DNA of 64,000 bases from Pseudeuparius sepicola (taxonomy: Eukaryota; Arthropoda; Insecta; Coleoptera; Anthribidae), in the NCBI GenBank assembly GCA_963920635.1, contig OY987302.1:40489500-40553499 (forward strand), in the 5' to 3' direction. The notes under the pieces are model-generated. The model saw only the letters and a list, made by a program, of their open reading frames with translations. It ran no database searches and was not told the origin of the DNA. Below are positions 50,442 through 62,300 of this stretch, in pieces; the stretch's first letter is position 1, and each line of letters starts with the position of its first letter. The position numbers and the translations under genes were made by a program.

Positions 50442-53400
50442 TTAATCTATTATACTATAATGACCCCAAGGAAGCGTATCCTGAGAATGCTTTAATAAAA
50501 ATGGTTTATCATCAAAAGGATTAAGGGCGATTTTTTTCTGTTCCACGCTGTAGACATCGTGGTTATAAGATCTTATACAGCGTTGTGTTTCACTATTAAT
50601 TTTAAAATTTTGAAGGGCATGCAAATAATCTTCAAACCGATTTTTTTGTTTAACTACATTATATTTAACACCCTTAGCCTTCTTAACGCATGTTCCACCT
50701 TGAACTTTATAAGTGTATTGTTTAGAACGTAAGCCGACAAAGTGAGTCATGATTTTTCCGTTATTCTCATCTTTCATAAGGCCCGGCACTTTTTTATTCG
50801 CAGATGGTATATTATATGGGTTGTCAGCTAAATAGTCGCTGGTATCAAACCGATGTAGATCTCTTTTTATAACATCTTCGTACACATCTTGGCAATGTAT
50901 TTCATAAATCAATGAATCCGTGTCGGTATATAGCAGCTTACATTCAGACGGTTGAAATTTCCGAAGCATATATCCGTAATGAAAATCATAAACACAAGTT
51001 TTCGAAATATCTAGAATTGCTGCTCCAATATAGAGGGGTTTATTGAAAATTATTTTTGATTTGTTTAATTCTACGCTAATCAAACATTCGTCGAAGATCG
51101 TTCTACTTCTAAAGTGTGGACTAGAAATTAGATTTTTTGCACCATATCTACCCTCCCATTTTCGAACTAATTTGACTACGCGATGTTTTCTTATATTCTC
51201 CATCGTTTTGCCGTAGACCGCGTTATTCATTAGCTTGAAAATATTTTTTTCAAATTCGTTTTTGGCCTGCGAGCGGAGTCGTGTATTGACATCTATATAT
51301 GGTTTCAACCACGGTGCCTGACTGAATTTTAAAACACGATGTATTTTTTTAAGCACTAACCCATTATTCATAGCTTGTTTTAAGTTCCTATAATGTAAAA
51401 TATATTTCTCTTTAGGATGTAAGGTTGTCATAAGTTTTGATAATTTCGAATTTTTGGGGGTACTATGTTCGGCACAAAACGGAAGATCTTTGTGTAAGTC
51501 ATGCAGACGTTCCGGATAGTCTAAATCTACCTCAAGCATATAACCTATTGGACCTTCGTCGGGAACGGTAGTTACATCGATATTTGAATCGATCCATTTA
51601 AATTCTCCGTATGGAAGGTATTCACTCATGGCCCAACCGTATAAATTGTTTACATCTAAATAGAGGAGATACTTTGAAATTTCGTTTGATTTAAAATTCT
51701 CCATATATTTGTTGTTTGCCTCTGCAAAGCGATTGCAACATTGACTTATACCTCCTCTTATAGATTTCTCAAAAAACATTAGCATATCTATATCTTGAAA
51801 AGATTCAAGCCTACACCCCGTATATTTAAGCATACAATCTCAAGTGTATCCCGGAACTGTGTAATGATGTGCAGGATCCAACCCGTAAGTCTCGTGACAT
51901 GTTTTACGAAAATTTTCAAAAACGTCTACTAACAGCATCACATCAGTTTTAAGGTACAAATCTGAATATTCACCTAAATTTTTAATATTAAATTTTTTCC
52001 AAACGTTTTGAGCATGTATATACTCATTTTCATCAATATTAACATTGTTTAGTTTGCTATAAAAATCATCAATTTTAGGTAAAGATGTTTCCTTTAGTCT
52101 TTCAATTGTGTCTATATAGTCATAAGGGAAAATACCTTTTCGGGTTAACAATTCGAAATTTTCTTTAGGTAAACCGCGAAACATATTTCTGGTATTTATT
52201 AAATTCCTTTCATTGAGATTTGAGACTAGAGTGCTCAGTGATGAGTTCATAAATCTAAAGGAATCTATAAATCGAAATCTAATATTAGTATTATTATCAA
52301 ATATTGTGAAACTAATATACTATTCTTTGTTTACGGGAAGCAATGAGACATTATTTCTCTTCGCTAAATCTCTAATTATAAAATGACTATCGTATCCAGA
52401 AAGGTTGTGAAAGATAACGGGAATTACAAAAGAATTGGTATAATTTAGATTACATTGATTATGCGCATATCCCCTGAAGTTACCTGTCAGGTGACAATGG
52501 TCTCGCACTATCTTATCGGTAAGCTGGAAATTTTTATTGCAAATATGACATGACTTTGTAGCGTCCTTGAGACTTACGACTTGATTCATTGATTTCACGT
52601 TTTTCAATTTTGATGATACTATAGCGGCAACTTCAGCCAACTGATCTGCGAACCAACTCATACAGTCTGTATTTCGATAACTTTTGTAACAAGAGAGACT
52701 ATCATCATAACTGCATTTAAAGAAATATCCGGCACTAAACGCTTCATGCTTCTGATATTTTTCAGTCTTTAGCGTTCGTTGGGAATCATTATATGGTTTT
52801 AAGATGGACTCAAAATCGGAGTACATTAAAAATGGAACGCTTTCTTTGTTAACGTAGTTTTTAAACTCAATATACTTCTCCGTAGGGAAAATTATTTTAC
52901 ATTCATTCATTTTTTCACATTCATCGGTATGCTCTTCCAACTTTTTTTGCGTTTGAAAGTAATTTAAACATCTGTCACAGAGAAACTTTTTTGAGTGATG
53001 CTTATTTACTTGTTTAAATATTAATCTAGACATATCCTTTATCAAAACGTAGTGATATTTTATTTCAACATTTTCATTATCGTTAGTGTCCCAGGTATCA
53101 TAATTTAGTTTTGAGAAATATTTATCTTGAATTAATAAGAGGTTAACGTGTTTGTCTACTTTCTGTTTGGTTAGACGACTGGGTACAACAGAGAAATTAT
53201 ATTTTGTATCCATCTCTAAACAAAAAACATTAATTGAGACATGGTTGAGTTTTTCAAATTTTGTAATTTGAGGAATAGTCATTGGAAACTGGATTCCGGT
53301 TAAATTCAAAACATCGGAATAGTGAGGATACGAAGAAGTTCTACAGGTTTTTTTGTTTGTCGGATATAGACCAGCTACTATGCTCCAGACAAAACAGGCT

Positions 53401-54203
53401 TCATCTTGATTTTGTATATTTAAGCAAGCATTTCTATTAGAAATTTGTTCGGGTAACCTTATGAAAGATGAAGCTCCATTGCCCAATTCATATTTGTTAA
53501 TATTTACTTCAAGAGATATTATTCTGTTAAGAGCATACCCGCTTTGACCTTCTTCGAACTCTTCGAGCGAATTTAAAATTTTTTCATATACGTTCGTTCT
53601 GAACCAGTAGTCTAAATCTACTCCTAAATCGATCTCACAGTTTTTGGTGTTAAAATACTTATTTTATAGAATTTCATCATCTCCAGATTTTTTTATAAAC
53701 TCTGCGCAAAAGCAAGTATTCACTTTAATCATGGAATGAGATTTCAATATTTTTTTTATTTTTAATTTAAAAATTGTGGAGCAGTCGTTTAGAAATTCCT
53801 TTACGTCTTTGTGTTTTAAATTGATTATTATGCTCGTCTGCAGTCTGTTCGCGAAAGCCGAGTTGATATTTTTCCACTTTATGCGTTTTGCTAATTTCCC
53901 CTGAGCTAAACCCATTCCTGTATGAGAGTTTTCATTTAATAACTGCTTGATGGAGGCTCGAAATGCTTTAATCAACCCTAAAGAAGATTGTAATTTTCGA
54001 CGAATACCCACCGAAAGATTTTGTTTCTTAAGACATTTATTGAAAAGGGTAATATTTATGTTTGATAAATTAACCCACCTATTTATTTTTATCGGTAATG
54101 GATTTATGTGTAATAACTGGTAGGCTTTAGTAGCATTCTCACAGATTCCTTTAGTAATTTTTGTGATTTCTTGTTCATCGTTACTATTTGAAATTATAAG
54201 CAT
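50442..54203 (-). pseudogene. Protein-primed DNA polymerase B, three in-frame stops
   Basis: One uninterrupted frame of about 1,253 codons runs from ATG (54,201-54,203) to 50,442 and is broken only by TAA at 53,664-53,666, TAG at 52,320-52,322 and TGA at 51,840-51,842. Recognisable features are an N-terminal helical region, zinc-finger-like [21 protein letters not shown], exonuclease motif YSDFES, a C-x2-C...H-x4-C knuckle ([15 protein letters not shown]), exonuclease [14 protein letters not shown], polymerase motif A LYLDVNNLYGWAMSE, motif B LMNNAVYGKTMENI and motif C YTDTDSL (about 50,913-50,934). This enzyme replicates Polinton DNA using a protein primer. All catalytic motifs survive and there is no frameshift, so decay is recent and substitution-driven. 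Confidence 0.95.
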
Positions 54204-54534
54204 CTTTACTTAAATGAGCAACTAAATATTCTAACCTTACTGTTAAAACTGATGACAAGGTTCTTGGAATCTTAGACCAATTGCGCGACCACTTGCATTC
54301 GCTCTTCGTCGACTAATATAAAAATTAAACTATTTTCAGATATTTATACATCTCCAATCTGATGACATAGCATGGTTACCTACCGAGTCAACATATATTT
54401 AGCTGATGTTGCAGTTTGCAATGTGAGTCGATGAGTCAAGAAACCCGCATTATAATTAAAACATTTTTTTAAAAATATATGCGTCTCCAACCAGGCGATC
54501 GAGAATTTTTTCGAGGTGTCATATTACATGTAAT

Positions 54535-54815
54535 TTGACACCATTTCCGGTATCATATTACATCTCAAATTACATCTCAAATTTCACTTCCGGTGTCAAA
54601 TTTCATCTCAAATTTCATTTTCGGGTGTCAGATTACATCTCAAATTACACTTCGGGTGTCAAATTACGTCTCAAATAACACTTTCGGTGTCAAATTACAT
54701 CTCAAATTACACTTTCGGGGTCAAATTGCATCTCAAATTACACTTTCGGTGTCAAATTTCATCTCAAATTACGTCTCAAATTTCATCTCAAATTACACTT
54801 CCGGTGTCAAATTAC
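54535..54815. repeat. Minisatellite at the right side of the Polinton, about 34-bp units
   Basis: Units read GGTGTCAAATTACATCTCAA then ATTACACTTTC, 8-9 times. It mirrors in position, not in sequence, the array at 40,060. Confidence 0.85.
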
Positions 54816-55224
54816 TTCTCTGCGTGGCATCACTCGATTTTGAAATTTGACACCTTTCTAATCTGACACCGTGGTGTCATGTTTCTATTTCCGGTTTCAT
54901 ATTTCATGCAATTCAGCAAAACAAATATGATGTCTTAGCATGGTTGTTGACCTGCTGCGTCAGGAAACCGGTATATGATTTCGCTGAACTTGCAATTTGA
55001 AATGTGAGTGTCGATTATTAACCTCAGAACATCAGCATATAATTTCGCTGTGTTGCAGTTTGGTTTGTTGACCTGATGTCAGGCGGAAAATCGGAGTATT
55101 GTTTCACAGATTTTGCAGTTTGGTTTACTATAAAGTTCTGCGCTAGTTATAATTTTTTCATTCTACTCAGTACTCTGTACCAGTAATATTAGTGTACCTA
55201 GTGCCATTGCCATTCGCCGAGAAA
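54816..55224. other. Upstream region of the spliced gene
   Basis: Diverged copies of TAGCATGGTT...TTGCAATTTG...GTGAGTCGAT occur at 54,370, 54,935 and 55,020-55,120. TATAAAG (55,129) and TATAAT (55,148) precede TCAGT (A at 55,169), but the spacings (40 and 21 bp) are not ideal. Confidence 0.45.
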
Positions 55225-56390
55225 ATGAAGACACCACGTGTGCTAATTTTGGGGAACCAACTTGTTAAGGCTGTAAGTACATTTTACATTTTTTACTATT
55301 TTATTCAAAGTCAGTATCTTAATTATTGCGTGTATTCATCACATACATTTTTTTACAGGCCTCAACAACCGCTCCGACAAGGGTTCCACCCCCGACCTCC
55401 CGACCGAGCATGCCCAGTCTCGTTAGAATTCTGGACCCAGTAGATCTCGTAAGCAAAATTTCAAAATATTTGTATATGCATTTTTGTACGCTTTTTATAC
55501 ATGTACTTATACACTTTTTTGGTTTTCAGCCCTCATCTCCCGAGCTGGAGACCATTACCATCGACAGCAGCCAGGACCTCGACAGCCGGGAGATGGAAAA
55601 TGTAGTCCGGGAGATGCAGTCAGAGATCCTGGGACTGCCGCTAGAGGATCTAACTTTAGTGAGTGTTAATTTTTTGCTTTTTTATAAATTATTTCTTTTA
55701 TATGTACCTGTTGTACTTATTTGTTTTTCTTTTCAGCCACCCTCCCCGGCTATCACCATTCGCGGCAGCAGCCAAGAGGTGGAGGAGAGCGCCCTGGAGC
55801 AGCCGGCAGCGACTTCGGCACAGCTCCCTTCTTCGTCGAAGGGACGCAAGGTGCCGAAGCTAATCATCAAACTGCCTCCGCCCCCAGCTGCCCAGGAGAT
55901 ACCGTCACCACCCAGCTCTCCTGTGCTAATACCCAGCGGCAAGAAGCGGCCCTTGAAGCTGAGGATCAAGCTCCCTTCTCCAGCGGTTGCAGCTTCTTCA
56001 CCTCCCGCCTCCCCTGAGCCAGCCCGTCAAACGAAGAAGCGGTGTTTGGGGGCTAGCGCCGCTTCAACTTCGACGGGAAGGGGGATGAAGGATATGGACC
56101 AGCTGGAGAGGGTGCTGAGGCCGTACGAGGATACGGAAATAGAGCCACTTACGCAAGTGAGTCAGTGCGATGGGGGGGTGAGTGTTGTGACTGAGAGTGT
56201 GATTAGAATGAATGAATTGTGTGATAGGAGAGATGAGGAGATTGTGCGAAATTTAGATGATTGTGATAGAGAGTTAGAAAGAATAAGAGAGATGGAGAGA
56301 GTGATACTTAAAAAAAAGACAAAGCTAAAAAAGGAACTTGATTTTAATGATAAAATACGTCAAAGGTTAAAATTAAAACCTAGAGATTAA
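55225..56390 (+). CDS. Four-exon proline-rich coiled-coil protein, unknown
   Basis: Exons: 55,225-55,272 (MKTPRVLILGNQLVKA), 55,360-55,449, 55,531-55,659 and 55,738-56,390. Introns are about 80 bp with GTAAGT, GTAAGC and GTGAGT donors and TTTTACAG/TTTTCAG acceptors, all phase 0. Exons 3 and 4 both open with a P-x-S-P...TI-x-x-SSQ pattern, which looks like exon duplication. Exon 4 has repeated KLIIKLPPPP / LKLRIKLPSP motifs, then a long charged helix (RMNELCDRRDEEIVRNLDD) likely to form a coiled coil. About 305 aa. Exons 3-4 are far GC-richer than their surroundings. It lies between the Polinton and the LTR element, so it may be Polinton cargo, another captured gene or a host gene. AATAAA is at 56,594-56,599. 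Confidence 0.6.
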
Positions 56391-56412
56391 GTTTTGACGT
56401 ATTTTATCATTA
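56345..56412 (+). promoter_or_regulatory. 20-bp hairpin enclosing the stop codon
   Basis: TAATGATAAAATACGTCAAA (56,345-56,364) is an exact reverse complement of 56,393-56,412. The 28-nt loop contains the TAA stop (56,388-56,390). It would form in the mRNA and could affect termination or stability. Confidence 0.75.
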
Positions 56413-56639
56413 AGACCATGTTTCTTCCTTAGTATGAATTTTTATGTAAATGCGTGTGTGAATGTGCGTAATTTTCTCTATTTCCCTATCTTTGTAAATT
56501 GTATATATTGTATAAAGTAGTTTTAAGTTATACTTTTTTATTGTATATAGTAGATTTATGTATTTTTATTATTATATAGGTTTACTTCTTTCAAATAAAT
56601 ATGTTAGTGAAACCAACGTTCTATGCTTTTATTTCACTC

Positions 56640-57535
56640 TGCAAAAAGAAAATACCTAGTGAAACATGTAAATTACAAATGTGAAAGTGTTTAGTGTCGT
56701 CCGAGTTGCAGATAAGATTGAAATAATGTAAGTATAGTTTCTATTTTCTAATATCAAATCGAAAATAGTCACAATCGAATCGTTTGACTAGTCTTTAATG
56801 CGACATTGCATTTTCATGCACTAATTTTTTGTTCTTTTTGTTGGGATTACTACGGTTTTCTAGGGTTTTCCGTAGTACGCGAATGCTATCTTAGTTCTAT
56901 CGGGAAAAAAGTCGGCCCTATCCGCAAATGGCAACGAAGATAAAATAATAGTAATTGTCCCCCTCCCCCGCATAACTTTGTGAGGGTGAGAATTATTATT
57001 GTTATTATTATATTTTCATTCTCGCTTTCTAGAAAAAAAGATATATATAATTTAAAAATATGCTCCCGTAAAGATCTAAAAATAAAATGCCCAATAGAAG
57101 ATATTTTACCTAAAAGTGCGCATCTTTTTGACATGTCACTAAGGAATTGTCTGTATTACACTGAAAGTACATCTCCACGTAATACCATCGAAAAAGGTAC
57201 TTTCTTTGTATTTTTGCATTTGTTATTTGCATTTTAGCTTTCTAGAAAACAAGAGATGTATATAATGTAAAAATATATCCCTATAACGATGTAAAACTAG
57301 CAGCTTATCGTTAATTTGATAAAAGACACGTACTGCTTTCCAATTTCTGTAGAAAAAAAGCACTTTCACCAAGTCGTCTCAAACACGCGCTATAGGCACG
57401 TTTCAGTTTCGCGGGCGATTCCCTGGTTTGCAAATATCTAGTGCGAAATGCATCACGTAATTTAAGTATCTTATTATTTTATTACGTAATCTGGGTACAT
57501 GCACGGAAGTATCAAGTTTCTAGTATCAATGCTCT
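56640..57535. other. Flank left of the LTR element, with one direct repeat
   Basis: A segment of about 65 bp (CTTTCTAGAAAA...AGATATATATAATTTAAAA) at 57,025-57,085 recurs at 57,239-57,300. No gene is recognised. Confidence 0.5.
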
Positions 57536-57704
57536 AGTTACATGAACACATATGCCATGTTTCTGGAAAGAAGACGCTACATGCTGAGAAGACACTTTTA
57601 ATATTATATATACTAAAACATGTTCTATTACGACAGTCTCTCTTGTAACTTTTGCCAATAAACATCTTTTTAAAAACAAATTTGTTACGCTCGCCCACGT
57701 AACT
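57536..57704 (+). repeat. 5' LTR, about 169 bp
   Basis: It begins AGTTACATG and ends CACGTAACT, directly before the PBS. It contains TATATATAC (about 57,604) and CAATAAACA (about 57,656), as expected for the promoter and polyadenylation signal. It is short for this family, and the left boundary was set only from the inverted AGTTAC/GTAACT termini. Confidence 0.6.
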
Positions 57705-57714
57705 GGCGCAGTCG
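57704..57714 (+). other. Primer binding site (tRNA-Ser type)
   Basis: TGGCGCAGTCG directly follows the LTR; its T is shared with the LTR end. The word matches the start of PBS sequences of errantiviruses primed by tRNA-Ser, as I recall. The rest of the PBS is diverged. Confidence 0.65.
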
Positions 57715-57953
57715 TGCGGATCACTGTTGCCTTTTTCGACCTATCGATAGATATCGACTCGCGATCGGTTCCGAATCTTCGGTTAAAAACAGTGTGAAAC
57801 CGAAAGGTGTGGACTTGGCTCTTACAAGACGGCTCAACAGACCAGGGGACCCCAGGAACAGCATCGTCCTACAACCCTTTTGGTCACCGCAGGGAGAAGA
57901 CAGCATCGTTTTTCCTATTGCACCCGTAGGTTAAGAAGAAAAAGAAGATTTCC

Positions 57954-57982
57954 ATGAAGAAAAACATCTTCATCTTAGCATT
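57954..57982 (+). CDS. env: Leader mini-exon, probable signal-peptide start for env
   Basis: ATG 57,954 opens nine codons (two lysines then mostly hydrophobic residues) plus two bases, ending at a GTAAGT donor (57,983). Unspliced, it meets a stop one codon later. The phase left at the donor is exactly the one required by the acceptor CAG at 63,181-63,183 in front of the env frame. I infer a spliced env mRNA whose secretion signal starts here. Confidence 0.5.
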
Positions 57983-58160
57983 GTAAGTGAATCCTAAAAC
58001 AAAATTCATATTAACCCCTTTTTGTATATATTGTTTATATTTCTGTTTCGCCAATCTGGACGAACTTTTAGATTTAGCAAATTTGTTTAACACTCTCCAA
58101 CTTTCGGAAATTGAAAATATTCCTACTTCTAACCCAGTAAATTCAACAATTTCAAGTACT

Positions 58161-59399
58161 ATGGCAAACCCAGACTATCAAATGATAAGGTACCAAGCCG
58201 ACAACATTCCTCGATTCGACGGAAACCCTAAACAAATTAACAGATTTATTCGTTGCGTTGAAAACTTTCTCACCAACCATCAAAATGCTACAACCCCTCT
58301 CGCACCGATAAATGTTTGTCTGTTTGATACTGTCATAAGTAAGCTAGTTGGAAGAGCAGCTGACTTAATAGCTTCTCGAGTAGAACTTAATTCTTGGGAA
58401 CTTATTAAAAATGCCCTAATTGTCACTTTTTCTGATCAAAGAACAGAGGACTGTATTATACAAGATATTATATCTTTAAGACCCGATAAAAATGAAAACA
58501 ATCATAATTTTGGCTTAAAATTACAAGACGCTAGAAGTCTACTGGTCTCTAAAATTAATGCTTCTAACGATACAGCAAACGTAAAACTTTTGAAAATAAC
58601 TCAGTATGAAGCTCTTATTCTCAAAACTTTTATCAATGGACTCAATTATCATTTACAGCTTATAGTAAGATTAAAAAATCCCGATTCCTTGGAGCAAGCT
58701 ATGGCTTTCGTCCGAGAAGAAGAAAACTTTTTATATTACAAAAATCGTTCACAAATTCCACAAACTAAAATAGTTCCTAATTTTCAAAATTCACGACCTA
58801 ACATGAGATTACAACCTTCTACAAGTACCCAATCTTATCCAAGACCACCAACGTACCAACCAACGACTTTTTCTAATTATCCCCGACCTAACGTACAACC
58901 TCAATTTCCACCAAAAAATATCCCTTCACCATCTTATAATAACCAATATAGAAATTTTAATTCACCATCCACCATGCAAAGATTTCAAAATCCCAATTTT
59001 AGACCTCAGTATCAACCAAATCAATACCAATCAAATCAGTATCAACCGAATCAATTTCAAAGATCCCCTCAAAATTTTCCAAAACCCTTCTCTAAAATTA
59101 CTCGAATAACTAAAAACGAACCAATGGACACTACAACAGGAAATACAGTTTTACATCAAAATTTTATTTCTGAAGAATGCTATAACCAGGTTATTGACCC
59201 CGTAGAGAGTACCGAAACCCTACAAATTGAACCTCAAATTCCTGACGGAAACTACTACGAAAATGACGAATTATCCCAATTTTTATATTACCCAGAACAC
59301 CCGAATTTTGACGAATATACCGAGTTTTCCCAACCCTCAGACAAAACAACTGAAAACGAATATTTTCAGATAACTCCGAACCAAAACCCTACAACGTAA
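58161..59399 (+). CDS. gag: Gag polyprotein
   Basis: I start at ATG 58,161 (412 aa) since codons upstream in this frame lack an ATG. The N-terminal half has IPRFDGNPKQINRFIRC and LEQAMAFVREEENFLYY, typical of errantivirus-type capsid domains. The C-terminal half is Pro/Gln/Asn-rich with QYQPNQYQSNQYQPNQFQ repeats. No CCHC zinc knuckle is present, which is usual for this group. The frame is intact and ends QNPTT at TAA, with a slippery heptamer 7-13 bases before the stop. Confidence 0.85.
   Translation: MANPDYQMIRYQADNIPRFDGNPKQINRFIRCVENFLTNHQNATTPLAPINVCLFDTVISKLVGRAADLIASRVELNSWELIKNALIVTFSDQRTEDCIIQDIISLRPDKNENNHNFGLKLQDARSLLVSKINASNDTANVKLLKITQYEALILKTFINGLNYHLQLIVRLKNPDSLEQAMAFVREEENFLYYKNRSQIPQTKIVPNFQNSRPNMRLQPSTSTQSYPRPPTYQPTTFSNYPRPNVQPQFPPKNIPSPSYNNQYRNFNSPSTMQRFQNPNFRPQYQPNQYQSNQYQPNQFQRSPQNFPKPFSKITRITKNEPMDTTTGNTVLHQNFISEECYNQVIDPVESTETLQIEPQIPDGNYYENDELSQFLYYPEHPNFDEYTEFSQPSDKTTENEYFQITPNQNPTT
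59384..59390 (+). promoter_or_regulatory. Candidate -1 ribosomal frameshift site, A AAC CCT
   Basis: The heptamer AAACCCT obeys X XXY YYZ in the gag frame. The pol frame is open on the -1 side from 59,354, so slippage here would give a gag-pol fusion. No pseudoknot was tested. Confidence 0.55.
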
Positions 59400-62300
59400 T
59401 TTATCTAAATAATACCGACGAAACCACCTTACCTTACGTTTATCTCCCCGAACTAAATGCAAATTTTTTAATAGACACAGGTAGTTCAAGAAGTTTTATT
59501 AATCCCGAATTAGCTCATCAATACTTTACAGATTTTATTTTCGAAGAACCTTTTTGTGTAAAAACAGCCCACGCTAGATCCATACATAACGAAGCGATGG
59601 AAATTCCAGTTTTTCCCTCATTTCAAATGAATGGAAACCATAAATTTTATTTATTTGATTTTTCAAAAAATTATGCAGGATTATTTGGCACCGATTTCTT
59701 AAAACATAAAATTATGTCAAATATCGATTTACGTTGTGACTATCTAGTTACGCCTTATGTAGCTATTCCCTTAAATAGCACTGAATATATCGTTTCAAAT
59801 TTCATAAATGCAAATTTCACGACATTAGAAATAATTATACAGCCCCGAAGCGTACAAAAAATAAAAGTACCCGTAAATAAAATTTCTGGCACTTGTATCT
59901 TACCTTACACAAATTTTGGAAAAGCAGAGATGCCTGAAGCAGTTTGCAATATTGTAGATTCATTCGCTACTACCTTTGTTACTAATATTTCGGAAAATCC
60001 AATCAAAATTAAATTTCTTAAGCCCTTTGATGTTGTACTAATCAATGAAGCTGAAATAAATTTTTTCGAAAAAATGGAAACTGGCCAAGATCTAGACGAC
60101 CATATTGAACAACTACAAAAACAGAATTTAAAAAATTTACGCTTAAGTCACTGTAATCAAGAAGAATATGACGCAATTCGAAAATTATGTTTCGAATACC
60201 GAGATATTTTTTATGTAGAAAATACTCCTTTGACATTCACGAACTAAATAAAACACAAAATTAAATTGACTGACGAATCTCCCATTTTCACAAAAACATA
60301 TCGATACCCCGAAATTCACAGACAAGAAGTCAAAACGCAAATTAGCAAAATGTTATCTAACGGCATAATCCAACATTCAAATTCCCCGTGGAGTAGCCCC
60401 ATTTGGGTAGTACCAAAAAAAATGGACGCATCAGGAAAACGAAAATGGAGGATTGTGATTGACTATCGCAAACTTAATGACAAGACAATTGACGACAAAT
60501 TTCCATTACCAAACATTTCGGACATTCTAGACAAACTCGGAAAAGCCCAATACTTCTCGACACTCGATTTGGCGAACGGCTTTCACCAAATAGAAATGTC
60601 ACCGGACGACATCCCAAAAACAGCATTTTCTACAGACACCGGTCATTTTGAATTCAAAAGAATGCCATTTGGACTTAAAAACTCACCCTCTACGTTCCAA
60701 AGGGTTATAAATAATGTTCTGCGCGGATTACAAAACGAAACATGTTTAGTGTACCTCGACGACATTATAATTTTCTCGACATCTTTACAAGAACATATAG
60801 ACAGACTAAAATCAGTTTTCCAACGCCTTAGAGAATCAAACTTTAAAGTCCAACTGGACAAATCGGAATTTTTACATAAAGAAGTAGCTTATTTAGGACA
60901 CCAAATTACCACTGACGGAGTTAAGCCCAACCCGGATAAAATTAAGGCAGTTAAAGATTTTCCTATACCCCGTACGCAAAAAGAAATTAAGTCATTTTTA
61001 GGTTTAGCTGGTTACTACCGTAAGTTTATCAAAGATTTTTCCAAAATTAGTAAACCCTTAACTGAATGCCTCAAGAAAAACCGTAAAGTAGATCACTCTC
61101 CGAAATTTATCGAAGCTTTTAATCATTTAAAAGATTTGCTGATAAATGCCCCTATTTTAAAATATCCAGAATTTGACAAACCCTTCGTTCTAACAACAGA
61201 TGCCTCTAGTGTAGCATTAGGAGCAGTCCTGTCACAAGGAACCCCGCCTAACGATTCGCCAATCGCATACGCACGCACGCACCCTCAACAATACGGAACA
61301 AAAATATTCGACTATTGAGCGTGAATTACTCGGAATTTTATGGTCATGCAAGTATTTTAGGCCTTATCTATACGGTAGAAAATTCTTTATATACACAGAT
61401 CATCGCCCTCTCGTTTGGCTCTTTAATCTGAAAGAACCTAACTCCAAATTAGTCAGATGGCGCCTCAAACTTGAAGAGTTCGATTACCAAATTATATATA
61501 AAAAAGGAAAACAAAATTCCAATGCAGATGCCCTTTCTAGAATTCAGTTAAATGCAATAGAAACCCAATCTACCTTTAATAATGCCGGAGACATAGACTT
61601 TGACATAGATGAATTTTTGCGCCAAGAATCAAAATTTTTACCTAATCCTTCCCCAACTTCAGACTTAACTACTGACTTAGACGAATCTTTAAAACAGAAT
61701 GATATTGACAAGCAAGAAATTAACGAAATAATGAATGATTTACAAAAATTTACCTTACCTGAAAACCCCAAACAAAAAATAAGAATTTTGCAAAATATAC
61801 AAATACGACCACCGACTACTGATGCCACTGCGCATAGTATCAATGCCCCCGAAACTACGACCAATATCCCAATATTAGACGAAATTATTAACAATCGACC
61901 AAACCAGATGATTATCAAAAAATCACCCTACGAGTTATACTCAAAAATTGAACAAGAAAATTTTGACGACCACCATATCATTTATGCAACCTTACCTACC
62001 AATATTAATGAGATAACAAAATTTTTAAGAGAATACATAAGTAACAAAACCATGTATATTTACTTTCATTCTAAAGAATTACGGCCTTACTTCCAAGAAT
62101 CACTTAATACACATTTTCAAAATTGCAAACTTATCGAATGTACCAAACTTATTAATAATGTTAAACCGGAAGAGAGACAGATGCTTATAAAATACAAACA
62201 CGAAGGCAAGACAAATCATCGTGGAATCGACGAAACTTATAAATTTTTAAAACAAAATTACTATTGGAAATCTCAAAAATCCGATATTTCTAAGTACATA

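Larger units (their letters stand above)
40490..54203. mobile_element. Polinton/Maverick (adintovirus-like) element, coding region
   Basis: The gene set is diagnostic: protein-primed DNA polymerase B, retrovirus-like integrase with chromodomain, adenain-like protease, packaging ATPase, double and single jelly-roll capsid candidates, plus a PLA2-domain protein typical of insect adintovirus-type elements. Gene order is twelve plus-strand genes followed by a convergent polymerase. I could not find the terminal inverted repeats or the usual 6-bp target duplication, so the ends may lie in the flanking minisatellites (40,060 and 54,535) or further right. At least four genes are broken. Confidence 0.95.

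Noticed and set aside
54593..54850. 85-codon frame in the right Polinton minisatellite
   Set aside because: It is a translation of the 34-bp repeat, with repeated SNFISN-like words and no other support.
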